Origin: CAZGEA01 sp964524515
GTDB lineage: Bacteria > Patescibacteriota > Microgenomatia > UBA8517
NCBI GenBank assembly: GCA_964524515.1
Contig: CAZGEA010000001.1
Span: forward strand, 1 to 64,000
Length of the DNA stretch: 64,000 nucleotides
Direction of reading: 5' to 3'
The translations under genes and the position numbers were made by a program. Shown here in pieces: positions 7,722-15,537 of the stretch. Position 1 is the first letter of the stretch. Each line of letters starts with the position of its first letter. The notes beneath the pieces are model-generated. The model had not been told where the DNA came from. It did not search any database and saw only the letters and a list, made by a program, of their open reading frames with translations.

Positions 7722-8711
7722 TTAATTATTTGCTAATTTATAATAAACACCACGTGTAGTGCCTAGTTTCATCAAATACCCTTCATCAGTTAAACGTTTA
7801 ACGTCATACCTCAGTGTTCGCGCATTTACCTTCAAAAATCTACGTCTGATCATATCCATAGAAATCATCTTCTGCTCTCGCGCCAATCGCACAATTTCGG
7901 CTCTTCGAGGGAGCAAAAAATCTTCTGCATTTGGATTTTGTTTATTATTAATTTGTTCACGGGCTATGTTTGAAGATTCGGCAATAGCTTCCAATATAAA
8001 CTCAATATAACTTGTAGTATCTTTTTCAGGCTCCTCAAGCATTCGATAATAGCTTGTTCGATGCTCATCCAAGTATTTTTCAAACGAGGGGATCCCTCGC
8101 ATTCCATAACCGCCTTGAGCCAAAATTCTTTGCATCAAAATTCTACCCACGCGGCCATTACCATCCAAAAAAGGGTGAATCTTTTCAAATGAATAATGAA
8201 AAAGTGCTGCACGAATTGGAACAAATCTCTCGCGGTTACTATTTGCAAATTTGATAAGTCTTTCAACTAATTTATTAACCATGTTAGGTGGCGGAGGCAT
8301 GTAGATTGCAATTCCATTTGAATTAAAAATTGCCTCCATGTTAGTTCTAATTTTTCCCAATGATTCAAAGTTAGTAAATCCACTCATACAAATTTTATGA
8401 ATTTCCAAAATTTCACTCAAACTCAAGTCTTTCTTATGTTTCTCAAGTGCCCATTTTTGCGCTTTCATAATTCCATAGACTTCAGCCTTTCGTTGATCCT
8501 TGGATGGCATACGAGTCACCTCATCAAGTGTCAGAGTATTGCCTTCAATCTTGGCAGAATAAAGTGAACTGTTTAGAGTTGACTCACGTCTAATGTTAGC
8601 TTCAATTTCAGGCGGAATTGTAATACTTTCAATTACATCGCGGTGTGCTGCAATTTGATTTAATAGCTCAATTATTTTTGGAGTAATAATATATTTTGGT
8701 GGAATTAACAT
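7722..8711 (-). CDS. Fic-domain protein (AMPylase-like) with C-terminal winged helix
   Basis: A 329-aa Fic protein. Fic enzymes usually transfer AMP from ATP to a hydroxyl side chain of a target protein. Seen: Fic motif HPFLDGNGRVGR starting at His179, complete with catalytic His, the acidic residue and GNGR; an N-terminal SAKIEGN that fits the inhibitory (S/T)xxxE(G/N) helix of class II Fic proteins; and a C-terminal region of about 70 residues (AEIVRLAREQKMISMDMI) typical of a winged helix-turn-helix. The last feature suggests it binds DNA, possibly its own promoter, where five phased decamers sit just before the ATG. The target is unknown. It lies at the head of the family-A array, which may be functional or accidental. 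Confidence 0.93.
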   Translation of the reverse strand: MLIPPKYIITPKIIELLNQIAAHRDVIESITIPPEIEANIRRESTLNSSLYSAKIEGNTLTLDEVTRMPSKDQRKAEVYGIMKAQKWALEKHKKDLSLSEILEIHKICMSGFTNFESLGKIRTNMEAIFNSNGIAIYMPPPPNMVNKLVERLIKFANSNRERFVPIRAALFHYSFEKIHPFLDGNGRVGRILMQRILAQGGYGMRGIPSFEKYLDEHRTSYYRMLEEPEKDTTSYIEFILEAIAESSNIAREQINNKQNPNAEDFLLPRRAEIVRLAREQKMISMDMIRRRFLKVNARTLRYDVKRLTDEGYLMKLGTTRGVYYKLANN

Positions 8712-8715
8712 ATTT

Positions 8716-8765
8716 CCTAATACTACCTAATCTTGCCAAATATTACCAGTTACTTCCTAATATTG
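8716..8765. repeat. Five phased decamer repeats before the Fic gene
   Basis: Five tandem 10-bp units starting at 8716, 8726, 8736, 8746 and 8756, consensus CCTAATAYTR; all start with CC, and units 1, 2 and 5 share CCTAAT. The perfect 10-bp period puts each unit on the same face of the helix, as in a cooperative operator. They begin 4 bp upstream of the Fic start codon and lie within the Fic/8847 intergenic region. Confidence 0.75.
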
Positions 8766-8794
8766 TTAAATTAGAAATCCCTATAGTTACTTGA

Positions 8795-8846
8795 TATAAT
8801 ATAATCCTCGCACACTGACAATTTGGTTATAGAAAGGAAGGTCAAA
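8795..8846 (+). promoter_or_regulatory. Promoter and leader of family-B gene 8847
   Basis: Two overlapping TATAAT hexamers (8795..8800 and 8800..8805), GCAC at 8810..8813, and a strong GAAAGGAAGG Shine-Dalgarno at 8832..8841, 5 nt before the ATG. The Shine-Dalgarno decides the start over an in-frame TTG at 8823. Confidence 0.8.
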
Positions 8847-9373
8847 ATGTCTTTCCCACACCCAACTGACTTTGATATCATCGATTTGATTCAAGGGTTG
8901 CAGGTGGATTATCGGGGTAGGTTGCATTTTGTCCAAAACGGTTTGCTTGTTGCAAGCTGTGTGCCGTTTTGTGATGTCTCATGTAAAGTCGCTGCTACTC
9001 GCCCAGATAACTTGGAGATTTACAAAAATATTGCCTATACAGGCCCAGTCACGGTCGTATATCAAAAGGATATTGAAATTCAGCGTGGAATTTCCGTTGA
9101 CAATTGGATTGAAAAGACCAATCTATTTGAACATCTTCCTATATTGGGTGTTTTTAATGGTTTTGGTTTCGAATCATCCTTTTATCTCTGGGATTTTAGT
9201 TNNNNNNNNNNCTTGGGCACAGTTTCAGTCTTCAAGCCAAGTCTACTGTAGTATTCAAGGATAAAAGCAAAACTCAATTTGAAATCGCTCGGGAATTGCA
9301 TTCTGCATGGCTCAATCAAATTTGGGATGAGAGATTCATTCATCGCCAATTCTTTGGCCTGATGCGCGCATAA
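8847..9373 (+). CDS. Family-B protein interrupted by assembly gap, unknown function
   Basis: An approximately 175-aa protein of unknown function, split by the N-run at 9202..9211. The part before the gap (NGLLVASCVP, TVVYQKDIEIQ, LGVFNGFGF) matches the product of 23710..24234 (NGVLFATYMP, VVVYKKPIVPP, IGAMNGLVF). After the gap the matching frame is a different one: DKSKTQFEIARELHSAW to MRA, matching DKEQAGMVELSRNLL of the relative. The gene therefore ends at 9373 and the true gap length must be 2 modulo 3 (for example 8 or 11). Probably cytoplasmic; no known domain seen. Confidence 0.8.
9202..9211. other. Assembly gap (10 N)
   Basis: Ten undetermined bases inside the family-B gene; a scaffold join of unknown real size rather than biology. 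Confidence 0.98.
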
Positions 9374-9418
9374 CTATACTTATATAACTTAAATTTATTT
9401 ACTGTATTTATTATTACA

Positions 9419-9455
9419 CCCTGTTAAATCAAAAAATTAACAGGGATTTTTGTTT
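9419..9455 (+). terminator. Terminator after gene 8847, duplicated sequence
   Basis: Stem CCCTGTTAA (9419..9427) with TTAACAGGG (9437..9445), then ATTTTTGTTT. The whole 37 nt is identical to the terminator at 10610..10646 of the unrelated next gene. Confidence 0.92.
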
Positions 9456-9490
9456 GTAACCTATAATTTTTATTTTCCACAAATTTATTG

Positions 9491-9516
9491 TATAATTCAC
9501 ACGTCCAAATAATTGG
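9491..9516 (+). promoter_or_regulatory. Promoter and leader box of the SPFH gene
   Basis: TATAAT at 9491..9496, then 5 nt, then CGTCCAAATAATTGG at 9502..9516, which contains the inverted repeat CCAA/TTGG. The same 15-mer at the same distance from the -10 occurs before the AAA ATPase gene (44726..44740). Confidence 0.75.
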
Positions 9517-9553
9517 ATGAACATTGCAGTTTAATCGAAAGGCAAAGAACAAA

Positions 9554-10573
9554 ATGTTAAGTTATTGGTTAGCAAGTCCTTGGATTCAATTTTTCTTAAT
9601 TGTACTTGGTGCTGCCTCCTTGGTATTTGCAATGTCTTGGGCAACAGGACGAGACAATGAAGGGAAATTGGTTATTTCAGGCGGAGCAACAGTCATTGGA
9701 ATTGCTCTGCTGGCACTATTCTATAGTGGTATTACAACATATGTAATTGAACCAAACCAGGTGTTATTGGTTATTGATAAAACCACTTCAAATGCAGGAG
9801 GTACACCAAAAACCACATTGTATAAATCGCCCGGTGCGGTAGGAGTTCCATTTCCTGGTACATATCGGGCTGAATACTATCCATCAAATAGCAATTACCA
9901 ATTCATTCGCGATTTTAATGCTGCGGCAAATGATGGCACTTGCGTCACTATCAAGGTTAACTTCGTCTTAAATGCAGGCAACGTTAGTTGGGATAGAGAA
10001 TTTGCCAAAAGAAACGGCAACAAGGATCAAATCCTTGAGGCATGGACAAACGAATTGGCAAGTTTGGTCAAAAATAGTGTACAGCCATATACAATCAGAC
10101 AATTCACCAATCAACGAGACGATGTTTCAGAAGCTATTGGAACAGGGACAAGCTCATGGTTCTCAACCAATGGATTGCCAGCGGTAGCTCAAAATAACAT
10201 CAGTCTCTTAAACTGGGATTTCTGTAATCCAGAGATCAGCAAGGCATATGACCAAGCACTACTTGCTCAAACTCAAGTTCAACAAGCAGAAGCTCGACTT
10301 GCAGCGGCAGAAGTTGATCGCCAGACTGAGCTATACAAAGTTGACACCCAATCTCAAGTCACAGAAAAAGTGGCACAACTCAATCGTCATGCTTGCGATG
10401 TTATGGGCCTTGGGACTCAAGACGCTTGTATCCAATACCTACTCACAACTAGCCAACAGATTTCAAATTTGGTAGTTTCAACTGGTGGATCAAACGTTGA
10501 TGTTGCAGTTCCTTTGCAGCCTGGTGCTACATCATATCCAACTCAAACGCCGACATCAGTGCCTGCACAATAA
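9554..10573 (+). CDS. SPFH/Band 7 domain membrane protein
   Basis: A 339-aa stomatin/prohibitin-like protein. Two N-terminal membrane segments (about residues 8-28 and 38-58) are followed by the SPFH domain (TYVIEPNQVLLVIDK onward) and a long Ala/Gln/Glu-rich helix around residues 235-275 (LLAQTQVQQAEARLAAAEVD) likely to form a coiled coil; the tail is Pro/Thr-rich. Such proteins form membrane scaffolds or rings that organise microdomains or protease complexes. ATG at 9554 chosen over a TTG at 9524 because of AAAGG upstream. Single-gene unit with its own promoter and terminator. Its leader box is shared with the AAA ATPase at 44776, hinting at joint regulation. Confidence 0.9.
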   Translation: MLSYWLASPWIQFFLIVLGAASLVFAMSWATGRDNEGKLVISGGATVIGIALLALFYSGITTYVIEPNQVLLVIDKTTSNAGGTPKTTLYKSPGAVGVPFPGTYRAEYYPSNSNYQFIRDFNAAANDGTCVTIKVNFVLNAGNVSWDREFAKRNGNKDQILEAWTNELASLVKNSVQPYTIRQFTNQRDDVSEAIGTGTSSWFSTNGLPAVAQNNISLLNWDFCNPEISKAYDQALLAQTQVQQAEARLAAAEVDRQTELYKVDTQSQVTEKVAQLNRHACDVMGLGTQDACIQYLLTTSQQISNLVVSTGGSNVDVAVPLQPGATSYPTQTPTSVPAQ

Positions 10574-10609
10574 CTTTTCGATTGTAATCAATTAAGTAAC
10601 TTAAGTTAT

Positions 10610-10646
10610 CCCTGTTAAATCAAAAAATTAACAGGGATTTTTGTTT
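10610..10646 (+). terminator. Terminator after SPFH gene, duplicated sequence
   Basis: Exact 37-nt copy of 9419..9455. Confidence 0.92.
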
Positions 10647-10692
10647 CTAACCCATGTTGAAAACAGGGTTATCTTTATAACCCATAATATTA

Positions 10693-10698
10693 TATAAT
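10693..10698 (+). promoter_or_regulatory. -10 element of gene 10749
   Basis: TATAAT 50 nt before the ATG; an AAAGGTAGG Shine-Dalgarno precedes the start. Confidence 0.65.
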
Positions 10699-10748
10699 CC
10701 TAATGTTCACACGCAGTACATTTGTAATCACACAAAAGGTAGGTTCAA

Positions 10749-11006
10749 ATGCTTTATCTAAAGCTTATTCTGGATTTTTTCAAAACATGGATTTTTGGTC
10801 CAATATTTCAGGTTTCAGATACTCAAGAAAATGTCATTGCAGGTGCAATTCTAAGTGGAGCAATACTAGGGTACGCGACTCACAGATTCTTTTGGGATGG
10901 CTTAAGTTTTCTGGATGCAATGGTTGAATATCTTGTTATAAAAATCATTGTATTAGCAATATTGTTTACAGTAATAATTCTACTGGCACATCGAGCATCA
11001 TCATAA
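10749..11006 (+). CDS. Small membrane protein, unknown function
   Basis: An 85-aa protein with two hydrophobic stretches (about residues 29-43 with glycine-rich AGAILSGAILG, and 60-80). Unrecognised. ATG with AAAGGTAGG 7 nt upstream; own promoter and terminator. Lies between the SPFH gene and cysS. Confidence 0.75.
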   Translation: MLYLKLILDFFKTWIFGPIFQVSDTQENVIAGAILSGAILGYATHRFFWDGLSFLDAMVEYLVIKIIVLAILFTVIILLAHRASS

Positions 11007-11014
11007 TGTCACTT

Positions 11015-11052
11015 GGCAGTTAAAATATAAAAAACTTTAACTGCCTTTTTTT
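11015..11052 (+). terminator. Terminator after gene 10749
   Basis: Stem GGCAGTTAAA with TTTAACTGCC followed by seven T at 11046..11052. The T-run runs straight into the cysS promoter. Confidence 0.9.
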
Positions 11053-11053
11053 G

Positions 11054-11062
11054 TGCTAGAAT
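11054..11062 (+). promoter_or_regulatory. Leaderless cysS promoter
   Basis: Extended -10 TGCTAGAAT (hexamer 11057..11062) only 5 nt before the ATG at 11068; no Shine-Dalgarno. Predicts transcription starting at or next to the start codon. Confidence 0.7.
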
Positions 11063-11067
11063 CAGCT

Positions 11068-12477
11068 ATGAGAATCTATAATTCTTTGTCTCGCCAGGTG
11101 CAAGAATTTGTTCCAATCAACAAAGATAATGTTGGAGTCTACACTTGTGGCCCTACAGTTTATGACTATGCATCGATAGGAAATTTCCGTACCTACACAA
11201 TGAGTGATATTTTGCTTCGCACGCTCAAATATTTAGGCTACAAAACTACATTTATTATGAATCTAACTGACGTAGGGCATTTATCGGGGGATAATGCAGG
11301 GGATGCAGACACTGGCGAGGATAGAATGGAAAAAGCAGAAAAAAGAGAAAACAAAAATGCTTGGGATATTGCCCAGTTTTATATCGACGCGTTTATAAAA
11401 GATTTCGATAAAATGAACTTAATTCATCCACTTCAGTTCACTCGTGCTACAGAATTTATTCCTGAACAAATAGAATTAGTAAAAGAAATCGAGGCAAAGG
11501 GAATGGCATATAAAATCAAAGACGGAATATATTTTGATACAGTCAAGTTTGAAGAAATAACTGGTGGTAAATACGGTGTTATGTCTGATATGGATCAAAT
11601 CAAAGAAGGAGCAAGAGTTGAAATCAATCCTGAGAAGAAAAATCCTAGAGATTTTGCTCTTTGGAAATTTTCAGAAGTTCCAGGTCAAAGACATATGGAA
11701 TGGGATAGTCCTTGGGGAATAGGTTTTCCTGGCTGGCATATTGAGTGTTCTGCAATGAGCAGGAAATTTTTAGGTGATACTTTTGATATCCATTGTGGAG
11801 GGCAAGATCTAAAACAAACTCATCATGTCAACGAAATTGCACAATCAGAGGCAGCAACTGGCAAAAAATTTGTAAATTATTGGGTTCATGGTGCATTTTT
11901 AAAAGTCGATGGGGGAAGAATGGGTAAAAGTTTGGGAAATGCATATAATATTACAGATATTGAAAATAGAGGATTTAATCCATTGGCTCTTCGGTATTTT
12001 TATCTCACAAGCCATTACAGGGCATCACTTAATTTCACTTGGGAAGGATTAACTGCATCTCAAAACGCACTAAACAAATTATACGATTTAGCCAAATCAT
12101 TCCAAGTAAGCCGTTCAATGCTCTCTCAGGAGAAAGATCAAAAAAGAATCAAATATAGTGAAGATTTTAAAGCTGCATTATCAGATGATTTAAATATGCC
12201 ACAAGCCCTGGCTGTGGTTTGGGAAGCTGCAAAATCAAATATTCCAAACGAGGATAAGCTAGATTTACTTTTAAGTTTTGATGAAGTTTTGGGCCTCAAA
12301 ATCCTAGAAAATTCTCAAAAAGAAAAAGAAATATCACAAGAGATTAAAGATTTAATTGAAAAAAGAGATAAAGCACGAAATGATAAAGATTTCCCAAAAA
12401 GTGATGAATTAAGAAAGCAAATTGAGGAAAAGGGTTTTATTGTATTGGATACTCCACAAGGCACTCAGATTAAATAA
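11068..12477 (+). CDS. cysS: Cysteinyl-tRNA synthetase
   Basis: A 469-aa class I synthetase charging tRNA-Cys. Seen: YTCGPTVYDY (zinc ligand Cys27), the HIGH-box position, GWHIECSAMS, THHVNEIAQSEA (further zinc ligands) and the KMSKS box as GGRMGKSLGN. The HIGH box reads S36-I-G-N, so its first histidine is a serine. An insertion with GDADTGEDR after LTDVGHL is a variant I associate with Patescibacteria-type enzymes. ATG at 11068 chosen over GTG at 11053, which lies in the upstream terminator tail. Leaderless promoter. Stands alone between accessory genes. Confidence 0.96.
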   Translation: MRIYNSLSRQVQEFVPINKDNVGVYTCGPTVYDYASIGNFRTYTMSDILLRTLKYLGYKTTFIMNLTDVGHLSGDNAGDADTGEDRMEKAEKRENKNAWDIAQFYIDAFIKDFDKMNLIHPLQFTRATEFIPEQIELVKEIEAKGMAYKIKDGIYFDTVKFEEITGGKYGVMSDMDQIKEGARVEINPEKKNPRDFALWKFSEVPGQRHMEWDSPWGIGFPGWHIECSAMSRKFLGDTFDIHCGGQDLKQTHHVNEIAQSEAATGKKFVNYWVHGAFLKVDGGRMGKSLGNAYNITDIENRGFNPLALRYFYLTSHYRASLNFTWEGLTASQNALNKLYDLAKSFQVSRSMLSQEKDQKRIKYSEDFKAALSDDLNMPQALAVVWEAAKSNIPNEDKLDLLLSFDEVLGLKILENSQKEKEISQEIKDLIEKRDKARNDKDFPKSDELRKQIEEKGFIVLDTPQGTQIK

Positions 12478-12484
12478 ATTCTGT

Positions 12485-12490
12485 TATACT
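12485..12490 (+). promoter_or_regulatory. -10 element of gene 12526
   Basis: TATACT just past the cysS stop; GCAC lies 19 nt downstream and overlaps the approach to TTTGGAGG, a strong Shine-Dalgarno 6 nt before the ATG. Confidence 0.65.
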
Positions 12491-12525
12491 CCATCAACGT
12501 TTAGATATTGCACTTTGGAGGCAAA

Positions 12526-12957
12526 ATGTTAGATCTTTCTCACTTTGTGTTCATGATGTCCGGTCAAGTTAATGGGGTATGGAAAATAATTGATGTACCA
12601 AAAGACAAAAAAGATTGGACTAAGATAAAGCAACAAATATTAATGAGTTTTGCTCAAAATTTTGGAATCGATATGTCACTAACTGTGACAAATTTCGAAA
12701 ACACATATAGGCAGGCAATCTATACAGGAGAACCAGAAGAAAAACCGCCAGGCGTCTCCATTATTGGTCAATTTGTTATTCATGGATCAAGGTTTGGCCT
12801 TGTGGATACAAAGTATTGTCTAGTAGAAGTCTGGGAAGATATTGATCGGATAAGAGATAGGTTCTGGGCAATTGCCTATGATATTGAAAAGCCATTATTG
12901 CCACAGGTAATCATTAATATTGGAGAAAGAGACTCAGAGCAATTTGAAATAACTTAA
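12526..12957 (+). CDS. Hypothetical protein, unknown function
   Basis: A 143-aa soluble protein, unrecognised, with an aromatic-rich N-terminus (MLDLSHFVFMM) and an acidic C-terminus. ATG selected by GGAGG spaced 6 nt, rather than the in-frame TTG at 12508. Single-gene unit; shares a bidirectional terminator with the convergent gene 13003..13389. Confidence 0.78.
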   Translation: MLDLSHFVFMMSGQVNGVWKIIDVPKDKKDWTKIKQQILMSFAQNFGIDMSLTVTNFENTYRQAIYTGEPEEKPPGVSIIGQFVIHGSRFGLVDTKYCLVEVWEDIDRIRDRFWAIAYDIEKPLLPQVIINIGERDSEQFEIT

Positions 12958-12964
12958 AAAAAAC

Positions 12965-13000
12965 ACCCCTCGGGAAAAAATAAATTTCTCGAGGGGTTTG
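12965..13000. terminator. Bidirectional terminator between 12526 and 13003 genes
   Basis: Stem ACCCCTCG (12965..12972) with CGAGGGGT (12990..12997); A-run upstream and T-rich tail allow use in both directions. Confidence 0.85.
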
Positions 13001-13002
13001 TA

Positions 13003-13389
13003 TTACTCTAATTCTTCAGTCATTGTGGTAATGGCATTTGTAATTGCAATTACAACAACTAACATTATAGTTGGATTAACTATCTCTTCATCTAACAATG
13101 AAATAGGTTTTGCTCTTAATTCAAAATGTTTTGACTTCGTTTGATTTTCAGCACCCAGCCACACATTGTACTCAATTTTTACAGTTTGCTGTGAAAAATC
13201 CAAAGTACCAGTTACGGTTCTTGTAATTCCATCCCCATAGCCTTGCAATTTGTAAATAACACATGGCAAATTATCCTTCCAGGTTTGAATATCTGGACTG
13301 TTGTCATTATCTAAAAATGCGATTCCTTGTCTAAAAAAATTCAGTAGTTTTTCAACTGCTTGAACTTGCTCTGGTGTATGATTGTTCAA
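13003..13389 (-). CDS. Hypothetical protein with TTG start
   Basis: A 128-aa unrecognised protein; the C-terminus (MLVVVIAITNAITTM) is hydrophobic enough for a membrane helix or buried helix. The start is TTG at 13389, fixed by a perfect AGGAG 6 nt upstream. Divergent from 13476..14078 with about 85 bp between. Confidence 0.72.
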   Translation of the reverse strand: MNNHTPEQVQAVEKLLNFFRQGIAFLDNDNSPDIQTWKDNLPCVIYKLQGYGDGITRTVTGTLDFSQQTVKIEYNVWLGAENQTKSKHFELRAKPISLLDEEIVNPTIMLVVVIAITNAITTMTEELE

Positions 13390-13428
13390 TTTTAACTCCT
13401 ATAGTTTGTAAATGTGTTTGGACATTGA

Positions 13429-13434
13429 TATAAT
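13429..13434 (+). promoter_or_regulatory. -10 element of gene 13476
   Basis: TATAAT preceded by TGA; GGGAG Shine-Dalgarno downstream near 13463. Confidence 0.7.
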
Positions 13435-13475
13435 ACCCATAGTTTCGAACATTCACAAGTAGGGAGTAAAACATA

Positions 13476-14078
13476 ATGACCGTATATCTAGAAGATGGCA
13501 TTCTGGCTGGGAATTGGCTCACGAACAAAGGTGAAGGTGAGGATGAAATCTCACTAATGTTTTTGGGCGAACATGTCATGATTATAGTTTTTGGCGTGTG
13601 CAATCCAAACAAACCATCAACAAACACAATAAAACGAATTGTTTGCCTGCAGGTATCAAGAAATAAATCTCTAAGGGGTTTACTAAAAAATAATCCCAAG
13701 GCGTATCACATTAATCCCATTACAGAAAACAAATCTGTTTGCATTGTTAGTCCATATGCTCCAACTGATTCATCCAAGATGTTTATCTTGGGTCACCCAT
13801 CAGAACAGAAATGGATTACAGATAAAGAATGGGTAGAGATACTCGCACTGACCGTTGAGCCAAACGAACAAGTATCCGATTTACCATCCGCATATCAATT
13901 ATATTGGCAAAAGTGTGAGGAAGTCGTTGAGAATATAAGAATTCACAAGCCAGGCCAACTAACTCACAAGTTAACCAGGCTAACAAAGTTCCAAGCAAAA
14001 TTGGCACAAATGAATAGAAGCAAAAAGCTGATTGAATATGCAATCGCAAGATATATTCGCTCAAAAATAAAAAAATAA
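13476..14078 (+). CDS. Hypothetical protein, unknown function
   Basis: A 200-aa protein: beta-rich N-terminal half with an acidic loop (KGEGEDEISLMFLG) and a basic helical C-terminus (TKFQAKLAQMNRSKKLIEY, RSKIKK) that could contact nucleic acid or membrane. No family recognised. ATG with GGGAG. Own promoter; terminator is a copy of the one after the next gene. Confidence 0.8.
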   Translation: MTVYLEDGILAGNWLTNKGEGEDEISLMFLGEHVMIIVFGVCNPNKPSTNTIKRIVCLQVSRNKSLRGLLKNNPKAYHINPITENKSVCIVSPYAPTDSSKMFILGHPSEQKWITDKEWVEILALTVEPNEQVSDLPSAYQLYWQKCEEVVENIRIHKPGQLTHKLTRLTKFQAKLAQMNRSKKLIEYAIARYIRSKIKK

Positions 14079-14091
14079 CAAACTATCTCCA

Positions 14092-14132
14092 ACCCCTCAA
14101 CCAACCGATATTGGCCAGAGGGGTTATTTTTT
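14092..14132 (+). terminator. Terminator after gene 13476, duplicated sequence
   Basis: Outer stem ACCCCTC/GAGGGGT with an inner CCAA/TTGG hairpin and a T-run. The 41 nt are identical to 14768..14808. Confidence 0.92.
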
Positions 14133-14176
14133 GTTAAAATAGCCCAAACTTTGGGAACATTTACAGGGAGTGTGTT

Positions 14177-14758
14177 ATGCCGACTGTTTATCGAAAATCT
14201 GGCTGGTCAATCCAACGTTCAAATGATAATTCAAAAATTTTCGTTGAATTCTATTTCAACAAATCAACAGGGTCTATATATATTGAGTCAAATAAAATTA
14301 CAGTTATCAGAATTTTCGAAGTTGAAATCGGAAAAAAATTAGATCGTATACTTTTTGGTAAATGTAGTAATTGTTATTCAATAACAATTGACAAAAATGG
14401 AAAAATTCAAGCGCTCTCAAGCCCTTTTTGTCCAAATATAACACTTAAATATCTGATAATCGGCAATTTATATGAATCAAATCTTCTTGATGAAATTGGC
14501 AAAAAATTCATGATAAATGAATTCAATAGAGCATTTATGAATTCAATTTCTTTGCCTGATGAATTTCAAGAATATTTAAGTATGGCAGCAAAAATCGTAA
14601 AAGATTTTCAAGTAAAGGAACAAAAACTTCCAAAAGATTTTTACTTCTGGAAAGCTGTACTTTATTTTTCAGTTATATATTCAAAAATTTTAAGAAGGAT
14701 AAACATTTTTGGCATAGTTGTCTCAATTGCATTTCGTGGCCCAAATAAAAACAAATAA
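14177..14758 (+). CDS. Hypothetical protein, unknown function
   Basis: A 193-aa unrecognised protein with a beta-rich N-terminal half (TGSIYIESNKITVIRIFEV), a CSNC pair, and a helical C-terminus. ATG with AGGGAG; a TAAAAT -10 at 14135..14140 abuts the preceding terminator. Not obviously similar to the 13476 product despite the identical terminator. Confidence 0.78.
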   Translation: MPTVYRKSGWSIQRSNDNSKIFVEFYFNKSTGSIYIESNKITVIRIFEVEIGKKLDRILFGKCSNCYSITIDKNGKIQALSSPFCPNITLKYLIIGNLYESNLLDEIGKKFMINEFNRAFMNSISLPDEFQEYLSMAAKIVKDFQVKEQKLPKDFYFWKAVLYFSVIYSKILRRINIFGIVVSIAFRGPNKNK

Positions 14759-14767
14759 GTCCAAGTT

Positions 14768-14808
14768 ACCCCTCAACCAACCGATATTGGCCAGAGGGGT
14801 TATTTTTT
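14768..14808 (+). terminator. Terminator after gene 14177, duplicated sequence
   Basis: Exact 41-nt copy of 14092..14132. Confidence 0.92.
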
Positions 14809-14838
14809 TGGATTAACAATCTATGTAATAATTAATCA

Positions 14839-15516
14839 ATGCTTGCCAAATTATCCCTTGCTGTTTCATTCATTTCTTTAGTTTTAATTTTAGTTTTCTT
14901 TTTTATTTTTACTTCCAGACTTTCAATTTTAGAAAACAAAATCGATTCAAATCAAAAATTATCAGTTGATACTCCCATAACAAATCAAACTGAAGTAGTA
15001 CCCCAACAAACAATCTCTAATCAAATCGATTACAATCAAATCCAAAAATTAATTACAAATGAAGTAAGCCGGGCAACTGCTACAATATCAGCTCAAACTA
15101 CAACTTCAAGTTCAATTCAAACAAAACCAACTGCAACCACAAAACCTAAAACCTCCACCACTTATCTGCCAATTAATTCTAATTTTGCGTCGGGTAGTCA
15201 AGATTGGGTGGATGTAACTAACTCCAATTTTACGCTCGATTTAGCAAATGATTACGGCTCAAATGCAATTGCAGTTTTTGATTTATATCTCAAAGTTCAA
15301 GATGGTAATGGCCAAGCATATGTGAGAATTTATGATAAAACTCATGGAATTGTGGTTTACAATAGTGAATTGCAAACTGCCAATCAAACTTCAACTAATT
15401 TAATTTCCAACAATCTCTCCTTTTGGAGTGGTAAAAATAATTATGTTGTTCAAATAAAGTCTCTTACTGGTTACTCAGTTTCATTTGAAACAGGTAGATT
15501 AAAAATTACATATTAA
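14839..15516 (+). CDS. Membrane-anchored protein with C-terminal beta domain
   Basis: A 225-aa surface protein: N-terminal membrane anchor (about residues 8-28), short coiled-coil stretch (LSILENKIDSNQKL), Thr/Ser/Gln-rich linker to about residue 110, then a beta-sandwich-like domain with WVDVTNSNF, FDLYLKVQDGNGQAYVRIYD and THGIVV. I associate this C-terminal pattern with exported proteins of the Candidate Phyla Radiation; its ligand is unknown. First gene of a three-gene run with 15538 and 16395 (gaps 21 and 5 bp). Weakly defined leaderless start. Confidence 0.82.
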   Translation: MLAKLSLAVSFISLVLILVFFFIFTSRLSILENKIDSNQKLSVDTPITNQTEVVPQQTISNQIDYNQIQKLITNEVSRATATISAQTTTSSSIQTKPTATTKPKTSTTYLPINSNFASGSQDWVDVTNSNFTLDLANDYGSNAIAVFDLYLKVQDGNGQAYVRIYDKTHGIVVYNSELQTANQTSTNLISNNLSFWSGKNNYVVQIKSLTGYSVSFETGRLKITY

Positions 15517-15537
15517 ATTTGTTGTAGAATAAAAGAT

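Noticed and set aside
8716..8765. The phased decamers as a CRISPR or iteron array
   Set aside because: The units have no spacers, are only 10 bp, and there is no replication initiator or cas gene nearby; a promoter-proximal operator fits better.
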